From contig NZ_VOSK01000024.1 of the NCBI RefSeq assembly GCF_009296175.1, forward strand, positions 1-51,201: a stretch of 51,201 bases of DNA. Reading direction: 5' to 3'. Position 1 is the stretch's first letter; every line of letters begins with the position of its first letter. Below, piece after piece: positions 1 through 8,750 of the stretch. The translations under genes and the position numbers were made by a program. The notes under the pieces were generated by a model, which saw only the letters and a list, made by a program, of their open reading frames with translations, had not been told where the DNA came from and searched no databases. Source of the stretch: Microvirga tunisiensis (GTDB lineage Bacteria > Pseudomonadota > Alphaproteobacteria > Rhizobiales > Beijerinckiaceae).

Positions 1-126
1 GTAGTTCACGCGCGGCTCGGCGCCGAAGATCGTGACCTCGTAGGCGCCGGGCGCCCGCTCGAACAGTTCCTCCAGGGCACGGCCGGCGGCCATGCCGTTG
101 CCGATGACGACCAGCTTCTTGGGCAT
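1..126 (-). CDS. nirB: Nitrite reductase large subunit NirB, N-terminal fragment
   Basis: Only the first 42 codons are in the window. The frame starts at the ATG whose complement is 124-126 and runs off the left edge. The visible protein begins MPKKLVVIGNGMAAGRALEE, which is the Rossmann FAD-binding start (GNGMA) typical of assimilatory NADH-nitrite reductase NirB. NirB reduces nitrite to ammonium with siroheme and FAD in the cytoplasm. It starts 11 nt after the nrtD stop, so it is very probably the next gene of the nrtA-nrtB-nrtD operon and shares its antitermination control. The family call rests on the N-terminus and on context; another pyridine-nucleotide disulphide oxidoreductase cannot be fully excluded from 42 residues. 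Confidence 0.8.
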   Translation of the reverse strand, partial: MPKKLVVIGNGMAAGRALEELFERAPGAYEVTIFGAEPRVNY

Positions 127-137
127 CGTCACTCTCC

Positions 138-932
138 TCACGCTGCGAGTGTCGGAGCCCGGTGGCGTGCATAGAGGAACTCCAGCACGGCCGCACGGGC
201 ATCGTTGTAGGTGGAATTGCCGACGAGTTCGAGGCGCCGACGGGGGCGCTCCAGATCGACCCTCAGATCCTCGCCGATGGTGGCTGCCGGACCGTTCGTC
301 ATCATGACGATCCGGTCGGAGAGCAGCACCGCCTCGTCCACGTCGTGGGTGATCATGATGATCGTGTTGCCGAGCCGGCCGTGGATCTCCATGACCTGAT
401 CCTGGAGATGCGCGCGGGTCAGCGCATCGAGAGCGCCGAACGGCTCGTCGAGCAGCAGGATCTTGGGCTCCATGGCGAGCGCCCGGGCGATGCCGACGCG
501 CTGCTTCATGCCGCCGGAGATCTCGTGTGGCCGCTTGTTCTCGGCATGGGCCATGTGCACCAGCTCGAGATTGTGGCGGGTCCAGTCCCGGCGCTCCGCC
601 TTCGACTTCCTGCCGCGGAACACCTTGTTGACCGCAAGCTCCACGTTCTCGCGCACGGTCAGCCAAGGCAGCAGCGAATGGTTCTGGAACACGACGGCGC
701 GATCGGGTCCCGGTCCGCTCACGGCCTTGCCTTCCAGGAGCACCCCGCCTTGGCTCGGCTCCAGGAGGCCGGCCACGATGTTGAGCACGGTGGACTTGCC
801 GCAGCCGGAATGGCCGATGATCGAGACGTATTCGCCTTTTTCGATGGAGAGGTTCACATCCCGCAGCACTTCGGTCGTGGCGCCGGCACGCTGGAAGGAG
901 ATGCTGACATGATCGATCTTGAGATAAGCCAT
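138..932 (-). CDS. nrtD: Nitrate ABC transporter ATP-binding protein NrtD
   Basis: This 264-residue protein is a complete single ABC ATPase. It has Walker A GHSGCGKST at about residues 40-48, the signature ISGGMKQR at 138-145 and Walker B ILLLDEP at 158-164. The sequence is of the NrtC/NrtD/SsuB/TauB class that powers nitrate, sulfonate or taurine import. The assignment to nitrate comes from its place between nrtB and nirB, downstream of nasTS. It is a plain NrtD with no fused substrate-binding domain of the NrtC type. It follows nrtB by 12 nt and is followed by nirB after 11 nt, consistent with one transcript. It acts at the inner face of the cytoplasmic membrane. Confidence 0.9.
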   Translation of the reverse strand: MAYLKIDHVSISFQRAGATTEVLRDVNLSIEKGEYVSIIGHSGCGKSTVLNIVAGLLEPSQGGVLLEGKAVSGPGPDRAVVFQNHSLLPWLTVRENVELAVNKVFRGRKSKAERRDWTRHNLELVHMAHAENKRPHEISGGMKQRVGIARALAMEPKILLLDEPFGALDALTRAHLQDQVMEIHGRLGNTIIMITHDVDEAVLLSDRIVMMTNGPAATIGEDLRVDLERPRRRLELVGNSTYNDARAAVLEFLYARHRAPTLAA

Positions 933-944
933 GGTGCCGTCTCC

Positions 945-1847
945 CTACTGCGCGGCAGTGCCGCGGGTGAGCAGATGGCCGATGGCCGCGATGGAGCGGT
1001 CGAGCACGAAGCCGACCACGCCCACATAGACCAGGGCCACGATGATGTCGGAGATGAGGGACGAGTTCCACGCGTCCCAGATGAAGAAGCCGATGCCGAC
1101 GCCGCCGATCAGCATCTCGGCCGCCACGATGGCGAGCCAGGACAGGCCGATGCCGATGCGAAGGCCCGTGAACATGTGCGGCACGGTGGCCGGCACCATG
1201 ATGCGCGCGAAGAACTCGATGGGCGACAAGCGCAGGACCTTGGCGACATTGCGATAATCCTGCGGGATGTTGCGGATGCCCACCGACGTGTTGATCAGGA
1301 TCGGCCACACGCTCGTGATGAAGATCACGAAGATGGCGGAGGGCTGCCCGTCGCGGAAGGCTGCCAGGGAAAGCGGCAGCCAGGCCAGCGGCGGAATGGT
1401 GCGCAGTACCTGGAACACCGGATCGAGGCCGCGCATGGCGAGGGTCGACTGGCCGAGCAGGACGCGTACTCCGATGCCGACGATTGCCGCCAGGATATAG
1501 CCGTACCCGACACGCACGAGAGAGGCCGACACGTGCCAGAAGAGGCCCTGGTCGATGCCGTTGCCGACCTTGAAGGGATTGACGATGATCTCCCAGCTCT
1601 CGTCGATCACCTTCAGCGGGCTCGGCAGCGCCGAGGTGGGGCTCGAAGCGAGGATCTGCCAGAGGATCAGCAGGAACGCGATGGTCAGAACCGGCGGGGC
1701 TAGTTGCGTGGCGATGCCGGTGCCGATGCGCACGGCACGGGAGAGAACGCTGACCGGCTTCGGCGCCAGCGGATGGAGCACTGCCTGCTGGGCAGGCGGT
1801 GCGGCCTTCGGATTGGGAAGTGCGACGACGCGGGCGGAATGAACCAT
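945..1847 (-). CDS. nrtB: Nitrate ABC transporter permease NrtB
   Basis: The 300-residue protein is an inner-membrane permease of the BPD (binding-protein-dependent) class. A proline-rich cytoplasmic N-terminus of about 45 residues precedes the first membrane helix (PPVLTIAFLLILWQIL). Several further hydrophobic segments follow, with the EAA-type coupling loop around YRNVAKVLRLSPIEFFARIMVPATVPHMFTG. This pattern matches NrtB/CmpB/SsuC permeases. The ATG at 1845-1847 has GGAGAACA just upstream. The gene sits 18 nt downstream of the nrtA stop and 12 nt upstream of nrtD, so the three form a complete nitrate/nitrite importer. A homodimer would be the usual arrangement, because only one permease gene is present. 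Confidence 0.9.
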   Translation of the reverse strand: MVHSARVVALPNPKAAPPAQQAVLHPLAPKPVSVLSRAVRIGTGIATQLAPPVLTIAFLLILWQILASSPTSALPSPLKVIDESWEIIVNPFKVGNGIDQGLFWHVSASLVRVGYGYILAAIVGIGVRVLLGQSTLAMRGLDPVFQVLRTIPPLAWLPLSLAAFRDGQPSAIFVIFITSVWPILINTSVGIRNIPQDYRNVAKVLRLSPIEFFARIMVPATVPHMFTGLRIGIGLSWLAIVAAEMLIGGVGIGFFIWDAWNSSLISDIIVALVYVGVVGFVLDRSIAAIGHLLTRGTAAQ

Positions 1848-1865
1848 GAGCCTGTTCTCCGGCGG

Positions 1866-3158
1866 TTACGCAATGCGCTTGATGGGCAGGCTTGCGAGAT
1901 AGACCTGGGGGTTTTCCGGATCGAAGACCTTGCCGTCGAAGAAAGTCTCCTTGCCGCGGCTGTCACTGGCCGGAATGTCGCTTGCGGCGATACCGAGCGT
2001 CTTCGCCGCCTCACGCCAGAGATCGGAGCGGTTGACCTTGTCGACGAGGGCCTTGGCGTCGGTGTTTGTCTCGAACTTGCCCCAGCGCATGTTCTCGGCA
2101 ATGAACCACAGGTCGTGCGACTTGAAGGGGAAGGAGGCGTGATCGCGCCAGAACTTCATGATCCCCGGCGAGTCCGTCACGACCTTGCTCTCGATGCCGT
2201 AGTCGTACTCGCCCCTCTGGCGCGGCAGGATGTCGGCGACCGGAACGTTGAACCAGGCGCGGGTGCCGACGATCCTGCACATCTCCTCGCGGTTCTCGAG
2301 CTTGTCGCACCAGGCCTGCCCTTCCATCACGGCCATGAGCAGGGCGCGGGCCGCCTTCGGATGCTTGTCCACCCAGGCAGCGCGCAGACCGAGGGCCTTC
2401 TCCGGATGCTTGTTCCAGATCTCGTAGGTGTTGGCCGCCGTGTAACCGAGCTTCTGGTTGATGAGCTGCGCATTCCAAGGCTCGCCGACGCAGAAGGCAT
2501 CCATGGTGCCGACCTTCATGTTGGCGACCATCTGCGGCGGCGGCACCACGATGGTGGACACGTCCTTGTCGGGGTCGATGCCGCCGGCTGCGAGCCAATA
2601 ACGAATCCACAGATCGTGCGTGCCGCCCGGGAAGGTCATGGCGACTTTCGGATCGCCGCCCGCGGCACGTTTCTTGGCGAAGGCGTCCTTCAGCGGCGAT
2701 GAGTCGAGCCCGAGCTTCAAACCGTTGTATTCAGCGGCAACGGAGATTGCCTGCGCATCGAGGTTGAGGCGGGCAAGGATATACATCGGGGTCGGCACGC
2801 CGCCCTGCGTCACCTTGCCGGTCGAGATCAGGTAGGGCATCGGGGTCAGGATGTGAGCGCCGTCGATGCCGTTGGCTTCCGAGCCCAGCACAAGATTGTC
2901 GCGGGTCGCGCCCCAGGAGGCCTGCTTCAGCACCTCAGCATCCGGCAAGCCGTGCTTGGTGAAGAAGCCCTTCTCCTTGGCGATGATCAGAGCGGCTGCA
3001 TCGGTGAGCGCGATGTAGCCCAGTTTGACCGTCCTCGTCTCGGGCTCGGCACTCTGCGCGAAAGCGCCGCCGGGGAAAGCCGCCTTCGCGGCAGCCAGCG
3101 TCAAGGCGGCGCTGGCACCGCGAAGCGCGTCTCGGCGGGTGATCTTCGGTGTCTGCAT
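1866..3158 (-). CDS. nrtA: Nitrate-binding periplasmic protein NrtA
   Basis: This 430-residue protein is a CmpA/NrtA-type solute-binding protein. The N-terminus carries a twin-arginine motif (TRRDALRG) followed by a hydrophobic Ala-rich segment and a likely cleavage near AFAQS, so it is probably exported folded by Tat. The conserved NrtA stretches VKLGYIALTDAAALIIAKEK, GIDGAHILTPMPYLIS and DAFCVGEPWNAQLI are present. The start ATG at 3156-3158 has AGGGGAAG about 6 nt upstream. It is the first gene after the long leader at 3159-3473 that carries the ANTAR target. It delivers nitrate and nitrite to NrtB/NrtD. The strong similarity to nasS upstream is expected, because NasS is a cytoplasmic derivative of the same fold. 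Confidence 0.92.
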   Translation of the reverse strand: MQTPKITRRDALRGASAALTLAAAKAAFPGGAFAQSAEPETRTVKLGYIALTDAAALIIAKEKGFFTKHGLPDAEVLKQASWGATRDNLVLGSEANGIDGAHILTPMPYLISTGKVTQGGVPTPMYILARLNLDAQAISVAAEYNGLKLGLDSSPLKDAFAKKRAAGGDPKVAMTFPGGTHDLWIRYWLAAGGIDPDKDVSTIVVPPPQMVANMKVGTMDAFCVGEPWNAQLINQKLGYTAANTYEIWNKHPEKALGLRAAWVDKHPKAARALLMAVMEGQAWCDKLENREEMCRIVGTRAWFNVPVADILPRQRGEYDYGIESKVVTDSPGIMKFWRDHASFPFKSHDLWFIAENMRWGKFETNTDAKALVDKVNRSDLWREAAKTLGIAASDIPASDSRGKETFFDGKVFDPENPQVYLASLPIKRIA

Positions 3159-3276
3159 CGTGCTTCCCCTGCTCCTGCCGCCAAGCGCCGGTGCGCCGAA
3201 CGAGCGTCAATGAAACTTCGTCGAGGTCGATCTGCCGGAAGCCATGAGGCTCAACCGCGGACGCAGACCGCCCGTT

Positions 3277-3297
3277 GCCGGCTCATGCAGAGCCGGC
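3277..3297 (-). other. Perfect stem-loop near the end of the nrtA leader
   Basis: An 8-bp perfect stem (GCCGGCTC/GAGCCGGC) closes a 5-nt TGCAT loop about 120 nt upstream of the nrtA start. No U-run follows on the minus strand, so it is not a standard terminator. It lies downstream of the ANTAR hairpins and of the T-run at 3306-3311. It may stabilise the mRNA 5' end or form part of an alternative fold. The role is inferred only from position. Confidence 0.45.
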
Positions 3298-3305
3298 CGA
3301 AAAGC

Positions 3306-3371
3306 AAAAAACGCCGCGAGATGAACTGAATTCCGCATCGATGCGGGTACAGCTGATCCAGCGACGTCGTT
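3306..3371 (-). terminator. Candidate intrinsic terminator of the nas/nrt leader
   Basis: On the minus-strand transcript an arm AACGACGU (3364-3371) can pair with GCGGCGUU (3310-3317), with one A-G mismatch and a terminal U-G pair. The second arm runs straight into U6 (3306-3311), followed by GCUUUU. A small hairpin CCGC-AUCGAU-GCGG (3333-3346) nests inside the loop. The site lies 33 nt downstream of the second ANTAR hairpin, where a NasT-controlled terminator is expected. The stem is imperfect and its loop is large, so this is a candidate rather than a certain terminator. Confidence 0.45.
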
Positions 3372-3404
3372 GTCGGGAAACGCCCCTTTCGAGAGGCATC
3401 AACG

Positions 3405-3461
3405 GCCTGTCATCGTTGACCGGCCTATCGTCGAGAGTGGCTCGGACATCATTGTCCCGCC
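3405..3461 (-). promoter_or_regulatory. Two-hairpin ANTAR (NasT) RNA target in the nrtA leader
   Basis: Read on the minus strand, hairpin P1 (3439-3461) has stem GGC-g-GGAC/GUCC-ga-GCC and hexaloop AAUGAU. After a 14-nt linker, hairpin P2 (3405-3424) has stem GCC-G-GUC/GAC-A-GGC and hexaloop AACGAU. Both loops have A at position 1 and G at position 4, the defining feature of ANTAR-protein RNA targets. The motif starts about 12 nt after the predicted transcription start, upstream of nrtA and next to nasT, which encodes an ANTAR protein. NasT dimers released from NasS by nitrate or nitrite should bind it and permit read-through. P2 is mutually exclusive with a UCAACG/CGUUGA stem at 3399-3419, which suggests a switching fold. 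Confidence 0.78.
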
Positions 3462-3479
3462 GGTCTCTCACTTAGAAAA

Positions 3480-3506
3480 GGTATAGACTGCCTATATCTT
3501 GCTCAA
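3480..3506 (-). promoter_or_regulatory. Predicted promoter of the nrtA-nirB operon
   Basis: On the minus strand a -35-like CTTGAG/TTGAGC (about 3501-3507) and a -10-like TATACC (3480-3485) are separated by 15-16 nt. The surroundings are AT-rich compared with the flanking genes. Initiation near 3473 would place the first ANTAR hairpin almost at the transcript 5' end, which supports the placement. No convincing sigma-54 element was found. Confidence 0.45.
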
Positions 3507-3551
3507 GGTCATAATTTGTGCAGTACGCCTTTGTTATGTGCGGTGCAATGC

Positions 3552-4814
3552 CTATTCGGCAATCGAAGCATTGATCCCGTTTCGGATGTCGAAACCTGCG
3601 ACGTAGCCGGGAATGTCCTCGGGCACGAAGCTTCGCCCGTCGATGAACTTCTCCCGTCCTACACCCTCGATCTTGCTGTCGATCGTCGGGGCGGAGTGGC
3701 CCAAGTTCCCGAGAACCTCCTGGTACATGTCTGGGCGATAGGCGGCCTGAACCTGGGACGGACCTGCCACGTCATAGGCAACCTGTCCCCAGCGCACCAT
3801 CTGGCTGTAGATCCACAGGGCCTGACTGATCCAGGGAAAGTTCGCCGACTGATCGTGGAACGTCAGATAGTTCTCCACCTGCCGTGTTCGGCCGTCGGGA
3901 TCGACGGTCAGTTGCCCGGAGAGCAGGCGCAGGATCAGCTCGGACGGCACGCCGACATAGGCGGGATCCGACATCATGTCGGCCAGGGCGCTGTGATTCC
4001 GTCTCTCGTCGCACCAGCGGGCCGCGGCATCGAGCACCACGATGAGGCGTGACAGGGTCTCAGGATTCTCTTTGGCCCATTCCGGGCTGACGCCAAGCAC
4101 CTTTTCCGGAGCCGATGGCCAGATGTCGGCCTTGGTCGCCACCATGCGCCCGACACCCTTTTCCACGGCGATCATGTTCCAGGGAGCATTGACGCAAAAG
4201 CCGTCGATGGCCCGCGTGGTCATGGCGTCGACCGTGAGCGGAGGCGGCACGATCGTCATGGTCACGTCGGTGTCGGGATTGATCCCTGCCGCCGCGAGCC
4301 AGAAGCGGAACTCGTAATTATGGGAGGAGAAGGGATAGGTCATGGCAAAGACGAGCGGCTTCCTACCGGCCCGCCTTCTCCGCTCGACCACCTGATTCAG
4401 AGCCGTGCCGTTCGTAAGCGCGTCCTCGGAACCATCAAGCCCCGCGACAGCCTGCATTTCGCGATAAAGCTCCACAGAAAGCGTGATCGCGTTGCCGCCG
4501 CGCCCGAGCGCGAAGGGCGTGAAGCAGGGATAGGGGTTGGATCCGAGATGGAGCTGCGATGCGATCGGCATCGGGCTCAGCATTTGAGCTGCGTCGAACT
4601 GACGAAACGCCAGACGGTCGCGGATGTTGGACCACGACACATCCTTGATCAACTGCAGGCGAAGGCCTTCTCGTCGTGCAAAGCCCTGTTCGGCGGCGGC
4701 TACCAGCACGGCCATGTCGACGAGGGGGATGAACCCGATGCGGACCAGGCGCTCGGGCGCGGGACGTCCCTTCCTTTTCGAAGGAGTGTCATCCACCGAT
4801 CCAGCCTGATGCAT
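3552..4814 (-). CDS. nasS: Nitrate sensor NasS (cytoplasmic NrtA-like protein)
   Basis: This is a CmpA/NrtA-family protein with no signal peptide, as expected for NasS. From the ATG at 4812-4814 it has 420 residues; that start has GGGGAG upstream. A GTG start at 4847 would add 11 residues and lie 4 nt after nasT. Family stretches include VRIGFIPLVDMAVLVAAAEQ, FDAAQMLSPMPIA and DGFCVNAPWNMIAVEKG. In characterised systems NasS holds NasT inactive when nitrate and nitrite are absent and releases it on binding the anion. The gene order nasT-nasS is the one known from Paracoccus-type nas operons. The promoter and ANTAR leader of nrtA begin about 45 nt downstream of its stop. Confidence 0.88.
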   Translation of the reverse strand: MHQAGSVDDTPSKRKGRPAPERLVRIGFIPLVDMAVLVAAAEQGFARREGLRLQLIKDVSWSNIRDRLAFRQFDAAQMLSPMPIASQLHLGSNPYPCFTPFALGRGGNAITLSVELYREMQAVAGLDGSEDALTNGTALNQVVERRRRAGRKPLVFAMTYPFSSHNYEFRFWLAAAGINPDTDVTMTIVPPPLTVDAMTTRAIDGFCVNAPWNMIAVEKGVGRMVATKADIWPSAPEKVLGVSPEWAKENPETLSRLIVVLDAAARWCDERRNHSALADMMSDPAYVGVPSELILRLLSGQLTVDPDGRTRQVENYLTFHDQSANFPWISQALWIYSQMVRWGQVAYDVAGPSQVQAAYRPDMYQEVLGNLGHSAPTIDSKIEGVGREKFIDGRSFVPEDIPGYVAGFDIRNGINASIAE

Positions 4815-4851
4815 GGGGCTGCTCCCCGCTTCTTTCAAATCCCACACGCGC

Positions 4852-5514
4852 TTATTTCTCCAGAAGGGAAGCTGCCGTCACGACACTCTGGGCGATGTCG
4901 ACGAGCTTCCGTTTCTCGTTCATGGCGGTCTGGCGAAGCAGGGCATAAGCCTCCTCCTCCGAGAGTTGCCTGGTTCTCATGAGAATGCCCTTGGCCCGCT
5001 CGATCACCTTGCGGGACGCCAGTTCGCTGCGTGCCTCCAGAAGCTCGCGCTGCAGGCGGTCGAACGCATTGAAGCGGCTCACCGCCATATCGACGATGGG
5101 CTTCACCCGCTCCTTGCGCAGCCCATCGACCACATAGGCGGAAACGCCGGCCTCGACGGCAGCCTGGATCATGGATCCGTCGGAGCGGTCCACGAACATC
5201 GCCACGGGACGCGACACGAGCTTTGAGACCTGGAACATCTGCTCCAGGACGTCGCGACTCGGGTTCTCGATGCCGATGATGATCACGTCCGGATCGACGG
5301 TGCTCAGGCGCCGGAGCATGTTGGTCATCGTCTCGATGACCTCCACGTCGAGGATCCCGGCCTCCCGCAATCCATCGAGGAGAATGGCCGCCCTGATGCT
5401 GTTTTCCTCGATGATCGCAACGCGAAGAGGCCGCTGACCGGGTTGTGTGTCTTTGGTCAAATTCCTGAAAGCTCTCGCTGCGAACGGTGATCCACTACCG
5501 AAGACTTGAAGCAA
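4852..5514 (-). CDS. nasT: ANTAR-domain nitrate antiterminator NasT
   Basis: The protein has a response-regulator-like receiver domain (LRVAIIEENSIRAAILLDGL, then PDVIIIGIENPS) followed by a C-terminal ANTAR RNA-binding domain (about the last 60 residues, KVIERAKGILMRTRQLSEEEAYALLRQ). Both match NasT. It binds two-hairpin leader RNA and prevents termination in nitrate assimilation operons; the matching target is at 3405-3461. No ATG start is available. A stop lies immediately before the TTG at 5514, and the only other in-frame choice is TTG at 5460, giving 202 residues, nearer the usual size. The extra 18 N-terminal residues from 5514 are doubtful. It is the first gene of the nasTS pair and its upstream region is shared with the divergent GntR gene. 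Confidence 0.88.
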   Translation of the reverse strand: MLQVFGSGSPFAARAFRNLTKDTQPGQRPLRVAIIEENSIRAAILLDGLREAGILDVEVIETMTNMLRRLSTVDPDVIIIGIENPSRDVLEQMFQVSKLVSRPVAMFVDRSDGSMIQAAVEAGVSAYVVDGLRKERVKPIVDMAVSRFNAFDRLQRELLEARSELASRKVIERAKGILMRTRQLSEEEAYALLRQTAMNEKRKLVDIAQSVVTAASLLEK

Positions 5515-5669
5515 GTTTCAGGCCAAGCCGCCAGCCCCTGGCGATTTCCGAAATCCGGCGCCTCGATGCGTAAACTTTAGGCATATGGCGAAGGCTTGGC
5601 AGGAGGCGATACCTGCGCTCTTCGCCCTTCTGATCATTGAACCGGCAAGGTTTGACCAGAGAACCATCA

Positions 5670-5694
5670 CTGAACCAGTTGCAAATTGGTTCAG
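5670..5694. promoter_or_regulatory. Inverted-repeat operator candidate of the GntR/dpp operon
   Basis: Perfect 8-bp arms CTGAACCA and TGGTTCAG are separated by 9 nt. A related imperfect repeat (TGAACC-N5-GGTTTGA) lies just upstream at about 5638-5656, and a further half-site TTGGTTC occurs at 5770-5776, right before the GntR start. Repeated half-sites beside a GntR gene are typical of an autoregulatory operator. Which regulator binds is inferred from position. Confidence 0.5.
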
Positions 5695-5707
5695 CATTGG
5701 GCTAGCC

Positions 5708-5739
5708 TTGTTTCGTTGAGGCCTTGAGTCACGAAACAA
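5708..5739. repeat. 9-bp perfect inverted repeat upstream of GntR
   Basis: Arms TTGTTTCGT (5708-5716) and ACGAAACAA (5731-5739) are exact inverted copies separated by 14 nt. The repeat is distinct in sequence from the TGGTTCAG repeat just upstream. It could be a second operator or, if transcribed, a hairpin in the 5' untranslated region. Confidence 0.4.
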
Positions 5740-5793
5740 TGGATCGTGACTTGAGGACCAGCAGCAAGATTGGTTCGTACGGAGCCGGATCTC

Positions 5794-6550
5794 ATGTCCA
5801 ACCCCGATCCATTGCTGGACAGCTCGAACTTCGCCCTGGGGCGGCTGCGGGCTCTCCTGGAGGACAGCTCCTTCGACAAGGAGCAGCGGTTGCCGTCGGA
5901 GCGAGTCCTGTCGGCGCAGATCGGCATCGGCCGGCGGGCGCTGCGGCGGGCTCTCGAGGTGCTGGAGGCCGAAGGGCGGATCTGGCGCCACCAGGGCAAG
6001 GGGACCTTTCTCGGGCCCCGCCCGCCCGAGCCGCATGCCGATCTCGAGGAGCTGTCCAAGCGGACCAATCCGCTCGAGGTCATGGACGTGCGCCTGGAGA
6101 TCGAGCCGGCGCTGGCCCGGCTCGCAGCCCTGCGTGCCTCGAACGGCGACATCGAGCGGCTTCTGCATCTGGCGAACAAGACCGCGTCGATGTCCGATGC
6201 GGACGGCCGCGAGCTCTGGGACAGCGCCCTGCACCGCGCCATTGCAGAGGTCGCCAACAACTCGCTTCTTCTGGCGATCTTCGACATGGTCGATCGAATC
6301 CGCCAGGACGCCACGTGGCGGCTTCTGCGCGAGCGCGCCCGCTCAGGCGCCCGTCAGCAGGCCTATGTGGATCAGCACCGGCGCGTGATCGCAGCCATCG
6401 CCCAGCGCGAGGCCCATGCGGCGGAAGAAGCCATGCGCGAGCACCTCGAGCTGGTGCGCGACGGGCTTCTGAAAGTCATGACGAGCCCCCTGCCCGACGG
6501 CAGGGATCCAGATGCGGCAATATCTGAAAACACCGAGGATCAGCGTCTCC

Positions 6551-6561
<11 letters not shown>
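5794..6561 (+). CDS. FadR-type (FCD domain) GntR transcriptional regulator
   Basis: From ATG 5794 the protein has 255 residues. An N-terminal winged helix (about residues 15-75, with RLPSERVLSAQIGIGRRALR and the wing WRHQGKGTFLG) is followed by an all-helical FCD effector domain. The FCD domain has the usual metal/ligand residues, including the H of SALHRAIAEVANN and later HRRVIAAI and REHLELVRDG. Such regulators usually repress the adjacent catabolic genes until a small carboxylate binds. A TTG at 5770 would add 8 residues but is less likely than the ATG. The 3' end overlaps the start of the downstream ATPase by 11 nt, so it is cotranscribed with the transporter. Two inverted repeats lie in its upstream region. 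Confidence 0.85.
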
Positions 6562-7608
<1,047 letters not shown>

Positions 7609-7612
<4 letters not shown>

Positions 7613-8709
7613 GCGTGATGCCCCCGGACGACATCATTCTCGAAGGCGTCGGTCTCAAGAAGCATTTCGGCAGCGGCGGCCTGCTCTCATCGCCCACCGT
7701 CGTGCGCGCCGTTGACGGCGTGTCCCTCGGCATTCGGCGCGGCGAGACCTTCGCCGTCGTGGGAGAGTCCGGCTGCGGAAAGTCCACCTTGGGCCGCCTT
7801 CTGCTGCGCCTGATCGAGGCCACCGAGGGCGACGTGCGCTATGAGGGGCGTTCGATCCTGAAGCTCGACAAGAGCGAGTTGCGGAAGCTGCGGCGCGAGC
7901 TGCAGATCATCTTCCAGGATCCCTACGCCTCACTCAACCCGCGCATGAATGTGGGCGACATCATTGCCGAGCCCATCTGGCTGCATAATCTTGCCGCGGG
8001 ACGGGAGAAGCGCGAGCGCGTGGCCGATCTCATGCGGACGGTCGGCCTGCTGCCGACCCATACGGATCGCTATCCGCACGAGTTCTCCGGCGGCCAGCGC
8101 CAGCGGATCGGTATCGCTCGGGCGCTTGCCGGTGACCCGAAATTGATTGTCGGCGATGAGCCGGTTTCGGCGCTGGACGTCTCGATCCAGGCGCAGATCA
8201 TCAACTTGCTCGAGGACCTGAAGGGCCGCTTCGGCCTGACCCTCGTTATCGTGGCGCACGACCTTGCCGTCATCCGTCACATGAGCGACCGCGTCGCGGT
8301 GATGTACCTTGGCGAGATCGTGGAGCTGTCGGATACGGATGCGCTCTTCGACAATCCACTGCATCCCTATACCCAGGCTCTTCTCGCTGCGATCCCGGTT
8401 CCGAGCCCGACGAACTGCCAGCCGAAGGCGCTGCTCCAGGGCGATGTGCCGAGCCCGGCAGCGCCGCCGTCCGGCTGCCGCTTCCATACCCGCTGCCCCC
8501 ATGCCCGTGCGGTGTGCAAGGAGCAGCATCCTGCTCTTGAAACAGCGCCCGGTGGTCGGCAGGTAGCCTGCCATTTCTGGCGCGAGATCCAGGGAGCGGG
8601 CGCCGGCTCCATCAGCGCGCCGCCCCCGAGCGCTGCGCTCGCCAAGCGTCTTGCGCTCTACCGAACTTGGCGCGAACGGCAGGATAAGCCCGTCGCGACG
8701 AGCCCTTGA
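7609..8709 (+). CDS. Peptide ABC transporter ATPase, DppF/OppF type
   Basis: The 366-residue protein starts at the ATG that overlaps the preceding stop (ATGA, 7609-7612). It carries Walker [10 protein letters not shown], signature FSGGQRQR and Walker [12 protein letters not shown], then the oligopeptide-transporter C-terminal domain with [14 protein letters not shown]. The frame stays open far upstream inside the first ATPase gene, but that part is not coding. It pairs with the preceding DppD-like ATPase as the heterodimeric motor. About 45 residues beyond the usual end ([19 protein letters not shown] onward) form a low-complexity tail. The binding-protein gene begins 41 nt downstream. Confidence 0.9.
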
Positions 8710-8750
8710 ACCAGAAGACGACATCCAGAGGATGATTGGAGGACGACAGA

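Noticed and set aside
162..1703. 513-codon plus-strand frame opposite nrtD and nrtB
   Set aside because: It is a shadow of the nitrate transporter genes and crosses their boundaries without regard to gene structure.
3275..3475. Small frames in the nrtA leader that might encode a leader peptide
   Set aside because: They run through the ANTAR hairpins without ribosome-binding sites. The RNA structure explains the sequence better.
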